A stretch of DNA of 64,000 bases. Origin: Rhodovulum sp. MB263 (GTDB lineage Bacteria > Pseudomonadota > Alphaproteobacteria > Rhodobacterales > Rhodobacteraceae). Positions 1 to 8,802 of this stretch are shown here, piece by piece. The stretch lies in contig NZ_CP020384.1 of NCBI RefSeq assembly GCF_002073975.1, positions 1,736,001-1,800,000 on the forward strand, given 5' to 3'. Below the pieces are notes generated by a model. It did not search any database. It saw nothing but the letters and a program-made list of their open reading frames with translations, and was not told the DNA's origin. Numbering within the stretch: position 1 is the stretch's first letter; the number at the start of each line of letters is the position of its first letter. Both the position numbers and the translations under genes were made by a program.

Positions 1-1793
1 TCTTCTCGCGCATCACGCCGAACCGGGAATATGGGCAGGTGGAAGGCGCGCCCACGATCCGTTTCGTGGTGCCGGTCCTCGGGACTGCGGGCACTGTCGA
101 CGGCGCGCTGGTGATCAACGCCGATTTCGAGTGGTTGCTGCGCGCGGCCAATCTGCATCCTTCCGACGGGTTCTCGGTGACGGTCATGACCTCATCGAAG
201 GATTACATGACCTTCGATCCGGTGACCGGTCCCGGTCCGTTGCGCTTTCACGGCACGCCGGAATGGAACCCGGCCGATTTGCCCGATTTTGCGGGTATCA
301 GCGGCGGTGACATGATCAACGTGACCGAAATCGGCTGGCGCCGTGCGATCAATGTGACCAGCCTGCCGTCGGGATCGCTCAGTCGCGGCGACCGTCTGAA
401 CTTGCGGACGGGGATCTTCGTGGTAACCGAATTGCCGACGCGGCTGCTGTTCGCTCCGCTCCGGCAGCAGCTTTCCTATGGTCTCGCGGCTGCCGTCGTT
501 CTTTCGATGGGGGCGGCCTGGATCGCTTGGATCATGGGCAAGCAACTGACCGCTCCGCTGCACCGGCTTGCGCGAGGTCTGCGCGACCGCGATTTCGGCG
601 AGGATCTGAGCGATCTCATGCCGACCACCAATGACGAGGTGGCCGAACTTGCCCGGGCGCTGGTTTGCCTCAACGAGCGCCTCTATCAGAAATCGACGAA
701 GCTGAACGCGATCTTTTCCGAGGCGGCGGATGGTCTGATCACCATCTCGGAAACGGGTGTGATCGAAGAGGCGAATGCCGCCGCGGGCCGCATTTTCGGC
801 TACGATGCCGCCGAAATGGTAGGTCGCAATGTCTCTATCCTGATGCGCGAAGAGGATGCGGAACAACATAACAAGATGCTGCGGCAACGGATTGGCCGCA
901 GGGAGCAGAGGCGACTGATTGCGGGGCGCGAGGTGACGGGCGTACGCAAGGATGGGACGCGGATCATCGTGGAAATCTCGGTGGCCAGCGCGCGTCAGGC
1001 CGAAGGCACCCATTATATCGGCGTCATGCGCGATGTGACCAGCCGATGCGAGGCCCAGGCGCGCAGTGAGGCGCTGGTCAAGGCGCTGGAGCGGTCCAAT
1101 GCCGATCTGGATGCTTTCGCCTATTTCGCCTCGCACGATCTCAAGGCGCCGCTACGGGTCATCGACAACGCCTCGGCCTGGCTCGAGGAGGATCTCGCCC
1201 CCTATCTCAACGAAGATACGCGCGACAGCATGAATCTGTTGCGCAGTCGTGTCGCCCGGATGGAACGCCTGCTCGACGACCTGTTGAACCATTCGCGGAT
1301 CGGCCGGATCGAAGAAAAGGCGCAGATCGTCGAGGGAAGGGAGCTTGTCGGCGAGTTGCGTGGCTTGCTGCACATCCCAGATGGATTCTCCTTCGAGGCC
1401 ACGCCGGACTTCATGAACCTGCGGATCCCGAACATGCCGATCAAGACCGTTTTGCTCAATCTTCTCGGGAATTCTCTGAAGCATCATGATCGCGAAACCG
1501 GCTTCGTTCGTCTGTCCGGGCATGAGACGGACAATGCGTATTACCTTTCGGTAACGGATGACGGACCGGGGATCCCGCCCAAATATCACGCAAAAGTCTT
1601 TGAGATGTTCCAGACCCTGCGCCCGCGTGACGAGGTCGAGGCCAGTGGTATGGGCCTGGCAATGGTACTCAAGCATATCCAGCTTGCCGGAGGGGAAGTC
1701 GGGATCGACAGCGACGGCACCCGGGGCACGACCATAAACCTGATCTTGCCCAAGGTGGCTCGCGCAGACAAGGCAACGGGGCGTGCGGCATGA
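1..1793 (+). CDS. Sensor histidine kinase with periplasmic sensor, HAMP and PAS domains (5' end outside window)
   Basis: The reading frame is open from base 3, so the true start lies upstream of the window; the GTG at 39 is probably internal. The visible protein has, in order, the end of a Cache-like periplasmic sensor region (about 135 residues), a membrane segment (LSYGLAAAVVLSMGAAWIAW), a HAMP linker, a PAS domain (IFSEAADGLITISETG to MRDVTSR), a HisKA helix with the phospho-acceptor histidine in ASHDLKAPLRV, and a HATPase domain with an N box (NLLGNSLKHHD) and G boxes (DDGPGI, GMGLAM). It should sense an extracytoplasmic signal and autophosphorylate. The stop codon overlaps the start of the response regulator at 1790 (ATGA), so the two are translationally coupled and likely cognate. 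The ligand cannot be read from the sequence. Confidence 0.88.
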   Translation, partial: FSRITPNREYGQVEGAPTIRFVVPVLGTAGTVDGALVINADFEWLLRAANLHPSDGFSVTVMTSSKDYMTFDPVTGPGPLRFHGTPEWNPADLPDFAGISGGDMINVTEIGWRRAINVTSLPSGSLSRGDRLNLRTGIFVVTELPTRLLFAPLRQQLSYGLAAAVVLSMGAAWIAWIMGKQLTAPLHRLARGLRDRDFGEDLSDLMPTTNDEVAELARALVCLNERLYQKSTKLNAIFSEAADGLITISETGVIEEANAAAGRIFGYDAAEMVGRNVSILMREEDAEQHNKMLRQRIGRREQRRLIAGREVTGVRKDGTRIIVEISVASARQAEGTHYIGVMRDVTSRCEAQARSEALVKALERSNADLDAFAYFASHDLKAPLRVIDNASAWLEEDLAPYLNEDTRDSMNLLRSRVARMERLLDDLLNHSRIGRIEEKAQIVEGRELVGELRGLLHIPDGFSFEATPDFMNLRIPNMPIKTVLLNLLGNSLKHHDRETGFVRLSGHETDNAYYLSVTDDGPGIPPKYHAKVFEMFQTLRPRDEVEASGMGLAMVLKHIQLAGGEVGIDSDGTRGTTINLILPKVARADKATGRAA

Positions 1794-2257
1794 AAGAAAG
1801 CTCCAACCTGCCGAACGCTCGTCCGCCGCTGAACCTGTTGATGGTCGAGGATGACGATGGCGATGTGAAGGCTGTGCGCCGGGCGCTCTACCGCGCGGGC
1901 ATCGACGCCACCATGATTCGCGCCGTCGATGGTGTTGAGGCCTTGTCGATCATGCGCGGGCGCGCGCGCCCGCATCCCGCGGACCCCTACATCGTTCTGG
2001 CCGATATCAGGATGCCGCGCATGAATGGTCTGGAATTCCTTAATGAGTTGAGAAACGATTGCAGTCTCAAGCAAGTTGTTGTTTTTGTGTTTACAACTTC
2101 AAATAATGATCAGGATAAACGCGAGGCCTACGAGGCCGGAATTTCCGGGTACATCCTGAAACAGAGCGTTGGCAGAGATTATCGCCCTCTAATTGAGACT
2201 CTCGATCGCTTTTGGAATATAGTAAGCTTGCCGGACGTTCGTCCCAGTGAGGAATGA
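1790..2257 (+). CDS. Single-domain response regulator, Rcp1-like
   Basis: A 155-residue CheY-like receiver with no output domain. The acidic pocket (MVEDDDGDV), the phospho-acceptor aspartate in VLADIRMPRMNG, and the conserved lysine in GYILKQS are all present. The layout, with an extended acidic cluster and the spacing to NDQDKREAYEAG, is that of the Rcp1 group that pairs with phytochrome-type and PAS kinases. It starts inside the stop codon of the upstream kinase (ATGA overlap) and is followed after 3 bases by the receiver-kinase at 2261, giving a three-gene phosphorelay operon. Output must be by protein interaction or phosphotransfer because there is no DNA-binding domain. Confidence 0.85.
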   Translation: MKESSNLPNARPPLNLLMVEDDDGDVKAVRRALYRAGIDATMIRAVDGVEALSIMRGRARPHPADPYIVLADIRMPRMNGLEFLNELRNDCSLKQVVVFVFTTSNNDQDKREAYEAGISGYILKQSVGRDYRPLIETLDRFWNIVSLPDVRPSEE

Positions 2258-2260
2258 CAG

Positions 2261-3400
2261 ATGCGCGATCTGGATGTCATGATCGTCGATGATGATGCCG
2301 GAGATCGGAAGCTCATTCGCAGATTGCTGGAGCGTTCGGGGATGTGCAGAACGATATGCGAGGCGGAGCTCGTTCATTCTGCGCTCGCCCATGTCGCTGA
2401 AAACTTCGATGCGGTTTTTCTGGACTATGTGATGCCGGGAGAAAACGGGATCGATGGGCTGGAGACGCTTCGAAGGAAATGGCCAGGGGCGGCCTTCATC
2501 CTGATGACAGGTCAGGGAGACGAGCAGATTGCAAAATCGTCAATCCTGGCAGGGGCGGCGGATTATACGCCAAAGTCCAGGATCAATCAGACCGGCCTGG
2601 AACGCATGCTGGTGCGGGCGGTCGAAGTGGTCCGGCTTGCCCAGCGTGTCGAAGAACAGCGCCAGGAGCTGCTGACTTTCTCGAATGTCCTTGTCCATGA
2701 TTTTCGCGCGCCGATTCGTAGCATCCGCTTTATATGTGAACAGCTGGATGAGGAACTCGGTGGTATGGAATCGGCGGAATTGCACAAGTTGATGGATCTG
2801 TTGCAGAAAACAGCTGCACAGATGTCGGATCTTGTCGAGGCGCTTGCCGGTCACATCAGGACAGATGTGAACCCGGTTTTCGAATTCATATCGGCAACTG
2901 ATCTTGTTGAAAACGCGCTTTCTTTTCTCGAGCACGACATTCGTGAAAGCGGTGCCAGTATCGATCTGGACATGCCGGATATCGATGTGTTCTGCAGTCC
3001 GGCGATGATGGTGCAATTGCTTCAGAATCTGGTGCAGAATGCAATCAAATATTCCGGAGACCAAAGGCCGGACATTCGTATCGTGGCCCGGCGCCTGGAC
3101 AACGGAGACGTGCTTTTCGAGGTCGCCGATCATGGTGTCGGGGTGGCAGAGGAATACCGTCAGCGTATTTTCGAGCCATTCCAAAGGCTGGCCCAGGCCG
3201 CGAGCATGCCGGGCACCGGGCTGGGCCTTGCAACCTGTCAGAAGATCGTCAAGCGGCATGGTGGCCGGATCTGGTGCGATGCGAACCCTTATGGCGGGAC
3301 ATTGATGAGATTCAGGATGCCGGGAGCCAGCAAGCCCTCCGATGGGGTTGCGTCGAAAATTTGGACAACCCAAGATGACGGGGCGGCCGCGATCCGCTGA
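2261..3400 (+). CDS. Hybrid response regulator-histidine kinase (REC-HisKA-HATPase)
   Basis: A 379-residue soluble protein with an N-terminal receiver (MIVDDDAGDRK; aspartate in AVFLDYVMPGENG) followed by a kinase core. The HisKA histidine lies in VLVHDFRAPIRSIRF, the N box is NLVQNAIKYSG, and the G boxes are VADHGVGV and GTGLGLATCQKIV. No membrane segment is visible. A receiver at the N-terminus of a kinase is typical of an intermediate in a relay: it probably receives phosphate from the upstream kinase/Rcp1-like pair and passes it on. The next gene is convergent, 22 bases after the stop, with no terminator between them; see the terminator at 3835. Confidence 0.85.
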   Translation: MRDLDVMIVDDDAGDRKLIRRLLERSGMCRTICEAELVHSALAHVAENFDAVFLDYVMPGENGIDGLETLRRKWPGAAFILMTGQGDEQIAKSSILAGAADYTPKSRINQTGLERMLVRAVEVVRLAQRVEEQRQELLTFSNVLVHDFRAPIRSIRFICEQLDEELGGMESAELHKLMDLLQKTAAQMSDLVEALAGHIRTDVNPVFEFISATDLVENALSFLEHDIRESGASIDLDMPDIDVFCSPAMMVQLLQNLVQNAIKYSGDQRPDIRIVARRLDNGDVLFEVADHGVGVAEEYRQRIFEPFQRLAQAASMPGTGLGLATCQKIVKRHGGRIWCDANPYGGTLMRFRMPGASKPSDGVASKIWTTQDDGAAAIR

Positions 3401-3421
3401 AGCCACCGAGCCTCATGCGGA

Positions 3422-3811
3422 TCAGGCTGTCAACCCGCGCGACTTCAGCACCTCGGCGACGGTGATCGCGGTGAATTCCGTCTTGGTCCATATGGCGATG
3501 ACATTGGACGCATTCGCCTTGGCCTGCATGAAGGGGGAGGGCCAGTCACTGACCATGACCACCGGGATCTCGCTCCAGCTGCGATGGGCGGCCAGCTCCA
3601 GGGCAAAATTGGCGCCTTTTCCATCAGGAAGGGAGTTGTCCAGGAAAATGATGGAAATGGGCATCTCGTAAAGACAGTTGCGGGCCTCGGCCAGGCTTCC
3701 TGCGTAACGGACCTCGAGCGGCTGACCATATGCAGCCAGCTTGCGCTCCATGATCATGCGGTCGAAAACCGTGTCCTCGACGACGAGACAGGTCGGTGCG
3801 CTTTGTGGCAT
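3422..3811 (-). CDS. Single-domain response regulator
   Basis: A 129-residue receiver-only protein. Conserved elements are the acidic pocket VVEDTVFDR, the phospho-acceptor aspartate in IIFLDNSLPDGKG and the lysine in IAIWTKTEF. It has no output domain. It is transcribed towards the kinase gene that ends at 3400 and lies 207 bases downstream of the next response regulator (4019-4408), with its own leader between. It could be a partner of any of the three kinases in this cluster; the sequence does not say which. Confidence 0.8.
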   Translation of the reverse strand: MPQSAPTCLVVEDTVFDRMIMERKLAAYGQPLEVRYAGSLAEARNCLYEMPISIIFLDNSLPDGKGANFALELAAHRSWSEIPVVMVSDWPSPFMQAKANASNVIAIWTKTEFTAITVAEVLKSRGLTA

Positions 3812-3834
3812 TCGCTCGGCCCTTTTGTCTGGAT

Positions 3835-3855
3835 GCCGGGATGCCCGGCTTTTTA
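3835..3855 (+). terminator. Rho-independent terminator, + strand
   Basis: A 6-bp GC stem (GCCGGG / CCCGGC, 3-base loop) is followed directly by TTTTTATT on the + strand. It lies beyond the minus-strand response regulator gene (3422-3811), in that gene's 5' leader. The plus-strand operon ending at 3400 has no visible terminator before 3422, so this is probably where its transcript ends, after running antisense through the response regulator. Confidence 0.6.
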
Positions 3856-4018
3856 TTGAGACTGGAAAAACACCATTCGTTCACCGATAACTGCAGTTCT
3901 GCAAATGGAAATATAACACGATATGGCGGCTGTTCGGAGCCGTAAGTGAACAAAATGGTATGAATTTTAATTCCGACCCGTTTCCGGCCGTGTCGGGCGT
4001 GCCCGAGCGGTGCGCGCG

Positions 4019-4408
4019 TCAGGCGTTGACCAGCCTGTCGAGTTGAGAGATCTCGCTTTCTCCTATTGGTTTGCGCAGAAATTTTCGCACCATCGGAAAA
4101 CGCTCGGCCTGCTGCATGTCCGCGGCGCATTCCGAGCTTGTGAGGATCACGAATACCGAGTTGGCGAAGTGATTGGGGCAATCCTCGCCGATCTGTTCGA
4201 GGAACTCGAACCCGTTCATTCGTGGCATGTTGATATCGAGGATGACGACGTCGATTTTGGGGCAGGACGGGTCGCACAGGTATTCAATGGCGTCCTCCGC
4301 CATTCCGAATTCGAGCATCGTGTCGACGAGGCCGGTCTTGCGAATAAGGCGCTTGACCATCTTGCGCTCGAACCTGCAATCGTCGATCATCACCAACTTG
4401 TTGATCAC
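4019..4408 (-). CDS. Single-domain response regulator, likely partner of the kinase at 4284-7127
   Basis: A 129-residue CheY-like receiver with an acidic site (VMIDDCRFERK), the aspartate in VVILDINMPRMNG, a Ser/Thr switch region (VILTSSE) and the lysine in KFLRKPIG. The start is a GTG preceded by AAGGAG at good spacing. That ribosome site lies inside the 3' end of the large kinase gene, whose reading frame continues for a further 125 bases out of frame. This nested, coupled arrangement makes it the likely cognate regulator. No output domain. Confidence 0.82.
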   Translation of the reverse strand: MINKLVMIDDCRFERKMVKRLIRKTGLVDTMLEFGMAEDAIEYLCDPSCPKIDVVILDINMPRMNGFEFLEQIGEDCPNHFANSVFVILTSSECAADMQQAERFPMVRKFLRKPIGESEISQLDRLVNA

Positions 4409-7127
4409 CCTGCTTCTCCTTGAGGAAAACCGTGAATCGGCTTCCTGCCCCCGGGGTGGATTCTACCATGATACGTCCACCATGATTGAGCGCAACTCTC
4501 TGGCAAATGGCAAGGCCGAGCCCGCTGCCAGGGTACAAATCTGTGTCATTTAGATGTGTGAATAGCTGAAAGATGCGGTCATGGAATTTCGGGTCGATGC
4601 CGATGCCGCGATCCGATACAGAAAATGCGATCATGCCCGGTGGCGCTGTGACCGTTTCGATGTCGATTTCGGGGCTTTTGTCGGGCAGGCGAAACTTGAT
4701 CGCATTGCTGATGAGGTTTTGCATCAGCTGGTGAAGTTGACGCGGATTTCCCGTCAGGCGCGGCAGGTCGTCGACACGCAGCCGGGCACCGCTGGCGGCA
4801 ATGTCGGCGGCAAGATCCTGCATCACTTCGCTGACGATGCGGGACAGCTCGACGCAATCGGGGGGCTGTTCGCCGCCGACGGCGCGGGTGTAGTCGAGAA
4901 CGTCGCTGATCATTCGCGCCATCCTGGCCAGGATTTCGTGCATGTCCTCGATCAGCGCCCGATCCTCGTCGGGAAGCCGGTTCACACCGGCCTCGGCCAG
5001 CGCGTCGGCGATCAGCATCAGGGTGTTGATCGGCGATTTCAGGTCGTGCGAGGTTGCATAGGCGAAGTCTCGCAGCTCGGCATTGGTGCGCTGAACGATC
5101 GCAATCTGGGCACGGAGTTCGGCGTTGAGATCCTCGATCTCGGCCAGGTTCCGGCGTTCGCGGGTGACATCCAGCATCATGACCAGGATCGAACCGTCCG
5201 GCAGGGAGAAACTCGACCAGCGGAAGATCTCTCCGGCGGCGGTCTGGAATTCGTGATAATAGCCGTCGTTCAGGCCGGGGCCGGATAAAGCGGCGGCCAA
5301 TGCAGCGGGCGATTTCGTGCCCCAATGCCTGGCATCGGCCATGATCAGCGCCCGCACCGCCTGGCGGAAATCGGCGCCCTCGCGGATCAGTTCGGGGCCC
5401 GAGGGGCTGATGGCCTTGGCGGCGGAATTGACGAATTCGATCCGTCCATTGGGCGCGATCATCAGAAGCCCCAGCGGTATCCGTTCCACCATGTCCGCGG
5501 TGAAACGCAGCCGTTCCTGTCGCATCCGGTGGCGCTGGACCGGAATGTAGCCGATTGCCAGGAGCATCAGCGCGCCGAAGCCGCCAAGCGTGAGCAGGAT
5601 GCGGCGGTTGGTCCAGAAGGGCGCGGTGCCGAGCCAGTCCGCGCGCAGGTCCTGATAGCGCTGCGAGGCCAGATAGCCGGGGATGACCAGGTTCAGCGAC
5701 TCGCGCAGGGTGGGCAGGCCGGGGCGCAGCGCGGGGGCGAGGAAGATGCGCGGGAGCGGGAAGGGGACCTCGGCGATCTCTTCGCTGCGGTTCTTCTCGG
5801 CGACGATCCGCGTGATCATGCCGCGCTCTGCGATTATAGCATCGATCCGTCCCTCGAACAGAGCCGTCAGCAGGTCGCGATAATTGTCGAAATGCAGGAT
5901 GTCGCGGGCATGGCGCTGGGCCACGGAGCTTGCGACGCCGGCCTTCCAGGTGCCGACCCGCAATCCGGACAGCCCGTCAAAGGTCTCGCTGTGCTCGCTT
6001 CGAACGAATACGGCCAGGTTGATGGACTGTATCGGCAGCGCGAAATCCATCCTCAATTCGCGTTCGGGGGTGATCCCGATCAGCGGCAGGATGTCGATCG
6101 GGCTTTGCGGCCCACGGGCCCAGAGCTCGGGCGACACCGCCTGGAATTTCAGCTCGACTCCGAGGATCTTGCCCAGATCGCGCATCACCTCGACCGAGAA
6201 GCCGGTAAGAGTGCCGTCTTCGCGGACCTCGCTGAAGGGGGGCAGATTGACGACGCCCACGGTCAGGATGTCGGGAGGCGGCGGGGCCGCCTCGATCAGC
6301 CATTGCTGGCGCAGGGCGCTGAGGGTTCCGTCTGCCTCCAATGTGGCGATGGCCCGGTTCAGAGGCTCCAGCAGGTCGGCCCGGCTGTTGTGGATGGCGA
6401 TCACCCGGTCGAATTCCAGCACCGGTGGTCCGACCGCGGCGATCCGGTGATCCAGCCGCACGCTGCGGGCGAGGCCCATCACCCAGTCCTCGGCCATCAG
6501 GGCGCCGTCGATTTCGCCGGAAAGCAGCTTCAGCAGCATCGTTGCGGGCTCGTCGAAGAACTCGGTGCGATTGCCCTTCAGCAGACTGGCAGGGTCGGAA
6601 CCGGCATATTGACGCATCTTTCCGATGCGCTTTCCGACCGGGGCGATGTAATCGGGCCGGTTCGTGTTTTCGGTCAGGACGAAAAGATGCACATCCGCAT
6701 GTGCGATCGGCTCGGTGAAGACATGGGTGGCCTCGAGCGCGGGCAGCCGGGCGACGGCGAACATCAGCTGGCTTTCGCCGGCAATCTGGGCAGCGATCCG
6801 GCTTTGCATGTCACCGTAACGGCGGGTTTCGATCGGCAGCCCGGTCAGGGTCCGGATGTCGTCGACGAGCTGGGGCACGAAGCCCACCGGTCCGCCCGTC
6901 GGGGTGATTTTCCAGAATGGTGGATCGTCGAGCCATCCCGTCACGATCGCCGGAGGCGGCGTGGAGGAGGGCTGGGCGCGGGCCGGAGCGGGGAGGCTCA
7001 GAACCAGAACAAGCGCGGCGAGCAGGCCGACCAGGCCCGCAAGGGCCGGCATGTGACGGTGATATCCATTCTCGGACAGGATCCGGGGGCTGCGCAATTC
7101 ATTCTCCGATTGCTGGTGCGAAACCAT
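4284..7127 (-). CDS. Histidine kinase with two periplasmic solute-binding domains and PAS
   Basis: A 947-residue kinase of BvgS-like layout. A signal segment follows Met26 (PALAGLVGLLAALVLVLSLP, then ARAQ), so translation could also start at 7052. Two tandem SBP_bac_3-type (amino-acid-binding) domains occupy roughly residues 60-285 and 292-510, then come a membrane helix (ILLTLGGFGALMLLAIGYIP), a PAS domain (about 555-665), HisKA (ATSHDLKSPINTL) and HATPase (NLISNAIKF, SDRGIGID, GSGLGLAICQ). Unlike BvgS it has no receiver or HPt domain; the separate response regulator at 4019-4408 would fill that role. The last 41 residues are basic, have no kinase homology and overlap that gene out of frame. 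The likely signal is a small amino-acid-like ligand (inference from fold). Confidence 0.87.
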   Translation of the reverse strand: MVSHQQSENELRSPRILSENGYHRHMPALAGLVGLLAALVLVLSLPAPARAQPSSTPPPAIVTGWLDDPPFWKITPTGGPVGFVPQLVDDIRTLTGLPIETRRYGDMQSRIAAQIAGESQLMFAVARLPALEATHVFTEPIAHADVHLFVLTENTNRPDYIAPVGKRIGKMRQYAGSDPASLLKGNRTEFFDEPATMLLKLLSGEIDGALMAEDWVMGLARSVRLDHRIAAVGPPVLEFDRVIAIHNSRADLLEPLNRAIATLEADGTLSALRQQWLIEAAPPPPDILTVGVVNLPPFSEVREDGTLTGFSVEVMRDLGKILGVELKFQAVSPELWARGPQSPIDILPLIGITPERELRMDFALPIQSINLAVFVRSEHSETFDGLSGLRVGTWKAGVASSVAQRHARDILHFDNYRDLLTALFEGRIDAIIAERGMITRIVAEKNRSEEIAEVPFPLPRIFLAPALRPGLPTLRESLNLVIPGYLASQRYQDLRADWLGTAPFWTNRRILLTLGGFGALMLLAIGYIPVQRHRMRQERLRFTADMVERIPLGLLMIAPNGRIEFVNSAAKAISPSGPELIREGADFRQAVRALIMADARHWGTKSPAALAAALSGPGLNDGYYHEFQTAAGEIFRWSSFSLPDGSILVMMLDVTRERRNLAEIEDLNAELRAQIAIVQRTNAELRDFAYATSHDLKSPINTLMLIADALAEAGVNRLPDEDRALIEDMHEILARMARMISDVLDYTRAVGGEQPPDCVELSRIVSEVMQDLAADIAASGARLRVDDLPRLTGNPRQLHQLMQNLISNAIKFRLPDKSPEIDIETVTAPPGMIAFSVSDRGIGIDPKFHDRIFQLFTHLNDTDLYPGSGLGLAICQRVALNHGGRIMVESTPGAGSRFTVFLKEKQGDQQVGDDRRLQVRAQDGQAPYSQDRPRRHDARIRNGGGRH

Positions 7128-7471
7128 GGTTCTGCCGGGATGGTTTCCGTTAGGTTAACATAAGTCGCCTTTGAGGAGAGTCGAATTCCGCCCGCTATCG
7201 ATTGTGGCGGATCGCGGCCGGGCCGGATCGTTGTTGCGGGGTGTGGGCTGCCGATGTCGTCAAATCGACAGGTCCTGTCCGCTTCGCGACCGAATCGCCA
7301 TTGTGCCGACCGGTTTTCCGGCCGGAATAGTTGGCACGGCCTGTGCTTACATTGCGATATGAAGTCGAAATACATAGCGAGTCGCGGCGCGGCGATGCTT
7401 CCTGACCTGCAGGCCGGAGCCGGCGGTCGGGCGACAGCGATGCCGGCCGCTCAATCGAGGATCGGACCCGG
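7128..7471. other. Divergent intergenic region
   Basis: About 340 bases between the minus-strand kinase and plus-strand modD. It must hold promoters for both, but I see no gene, hairpin or clear operator in it. Confidence 0.5.
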
Positions 7472-8311
7472 ATGCTGCTTCTTGACGATACCGCCCTGGC
7501 CTGCCTGCTGAAACGCGACGGCATTGCCGCCTCTGCCGCCATTCCCGCACCCGGGCGACAGGGGCGCATGGTGTCGGTGGCGCTGCGGTCGCGCGGCTCG
7601 GGCATGATCTGCGGGACCGAGGAGGCCGCGCGGATGTTTGCATTGCTGGGCGGTGCCGCCGACATCGCCACTGCAAGCGGAACGCGGGCAGAGCCCGGCC
7701 AGTTGCTGATCGCCGCGCGGGGACCGGCCGAGGCGCTGGTCGGGGCCGCTCCGGCGGTGCAGGTGCTGCTGGAATGGGCCTCGGGCGTTGCCGAATGCGC
7801 CGCACGTATCCTGCGGGCCACGCGCCGGGTCGATCCGGCGGTCGCGGTGGCCTGTCCGCGCAAGGCGATCCCCGGGGCGCGGCCGCTGGCATTGAAGGCG
7901 GCGGCGGCGGGCGGCGCGGCGATCTACCCGGCGCCGGGTGCCGAGGCGGCGCTCGTGCTGGCGGATTGCCGGGCGCTTGGCGGCAGGTCTGCGCCGGGCG
8001 AGCGGATCGCGCGCCTGCGGCAGGCGGCCCCGGGCGGGCGGATCGCGATAGAGGTGCGCGATGGCGACGAGGCGCTCGAGGCGGCAGAGCTCGGCGCAGA
8101 TACCCTGCTGCTGGCCCGGATGGCCCCCGAGGCGGTCGCGGCCACCGTGCGCGCGCTCGGGCCGGACTGGCCGGGCGAGATCCTGGCTGCGGGGCCGATC
8201 ACCGAAGCGACCGCTCCGGCCTATGCGAAAAGCGGGGTCCATGCCCTGGTCAGCTCGGCGCCCTATCACGCGCTTCCGGCCGAAATCGACATGGCCTTCG
8301 AGCCGGAATAG
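7472..8311 (+). CDS. modD: ModD-type phosphoribosyltransferase (nicotinate-nucleotide pyrophosphorylase family)
   Basis: A 279-residue protein with the quinolinate phosphoribosyltransferase fold. An N-terminal mixed domain (about 1-100) is followed by a barrel with VAVACPRKAIPGARPLALKAAAAGG (the family's TRKT-like segment, here CPRK) and a terminal ILAAGPITEATAPAYAKSGVHALVSS phosphate-binding region. The CPRK variant and overall sequence fit ModD, a protein of uncertain function found in molybdenum operons, rather than NadC. Here it stands alone: no modA, modB or modC is adjacent. It converges on the VOC gene with an 8-base gap. Function in molybdenum metabolism is by family only. Confidence 0.72.
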   Translation: MLLLDDTALACLLKRDGIAASAAIPAPGRQGRMVSVALRSRGSGMICGTEEAARMFALLGGAADIATASGTRAEPGQLLIAARGPAEALVGAAPAVQVLLEWASGVAECAARILRATRRVDPAVAVACPRKAIPGARPLALKAAAAGGAAIYPAPGAEAALVLADCRALGGRSAPGERIARLRQAAPGGRIAIEVRDGDEALEAAELGADTLLLARMAPEAVAATVRALGPDWPGEILAAGPITEATAPAYAKSGVHALVSSAPYHALPAEIDMAFEPE

Positions 8312-8319
8312 GCGCGTAC

Positions 8320-8697
8320 TCAGGCGGGCTCCGAGATCTCGATCAGGTTCAGGTCCGGATCGCGCAGATAGATCGAGCGGATCGGCCCGGTCGCGCCGGT
8401 GCGCGCCACCGGCCCTTCAAGCGGCGTGACGCCGCGCGCGGCCAGCGCCGCGATCACCTCGTCGAGCGGCCGGTCGGCCAGGAAGCACAGATCGAGCGCC
8501 CCGGGCACCGGCAGATGCGCCTTGGGTTCGAATTCATGGCCCTTGACGTGGATGTTGATCTTCTGGCGCCCGAAACACAGCGCCTTGCGGCCCGCGCCGA
8601 AGGTTTCGAGCCGAAGCCCAAGAAGCCCGACATAGAAGGCCAGGCAGGCCTCTTCGTCGGTTGTGGTCAGAACCAGGTGATCGAGCGCGGAAATCAT
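8320..8697 (-). CDS. VOC family protein (glyoxalase/bleomycin-resistance fold)
   Basis: A 125-residue single-unit vicinal-oxygen-chelate protein. It begins LDHLVLTTTD and ends IYLRDPDLNLIEIS, the usual N- and C-terminal signatures, with the metal-ligand histidine in the first and glutamate in the last. The length matches small stand-alone VOC enzymes, which act as dimers. Sequence alone does not separate a lyase, dioxygenase or drug-binding role. It is transcribed divergently from ilvD (105 bases apart), but a link to that pathway is not shown. Confidence 0.78.
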   Translation of the reverse strand: MISALDHLVLTTTDEEACLAFYVGLLGLRLETFGAGRKALCFGRQKINIHVKGHEFEPKAHLPVPGALDLCFLADRPLDEVIAALAARGVTPLEGPVARTGATGPIRSIYLRDPDLNLIEISEPA

Positions 8698-8802
8698 TGC
8701 AACCCCACTCTGTCATGAACTTCCCGGCCAATGAAAGGTTGATTTTTTCGCCCGCAGGGCGCACTCGTCACCCCGAAGATTTGCCAGCCGGAAAGTCACG
8801 AC

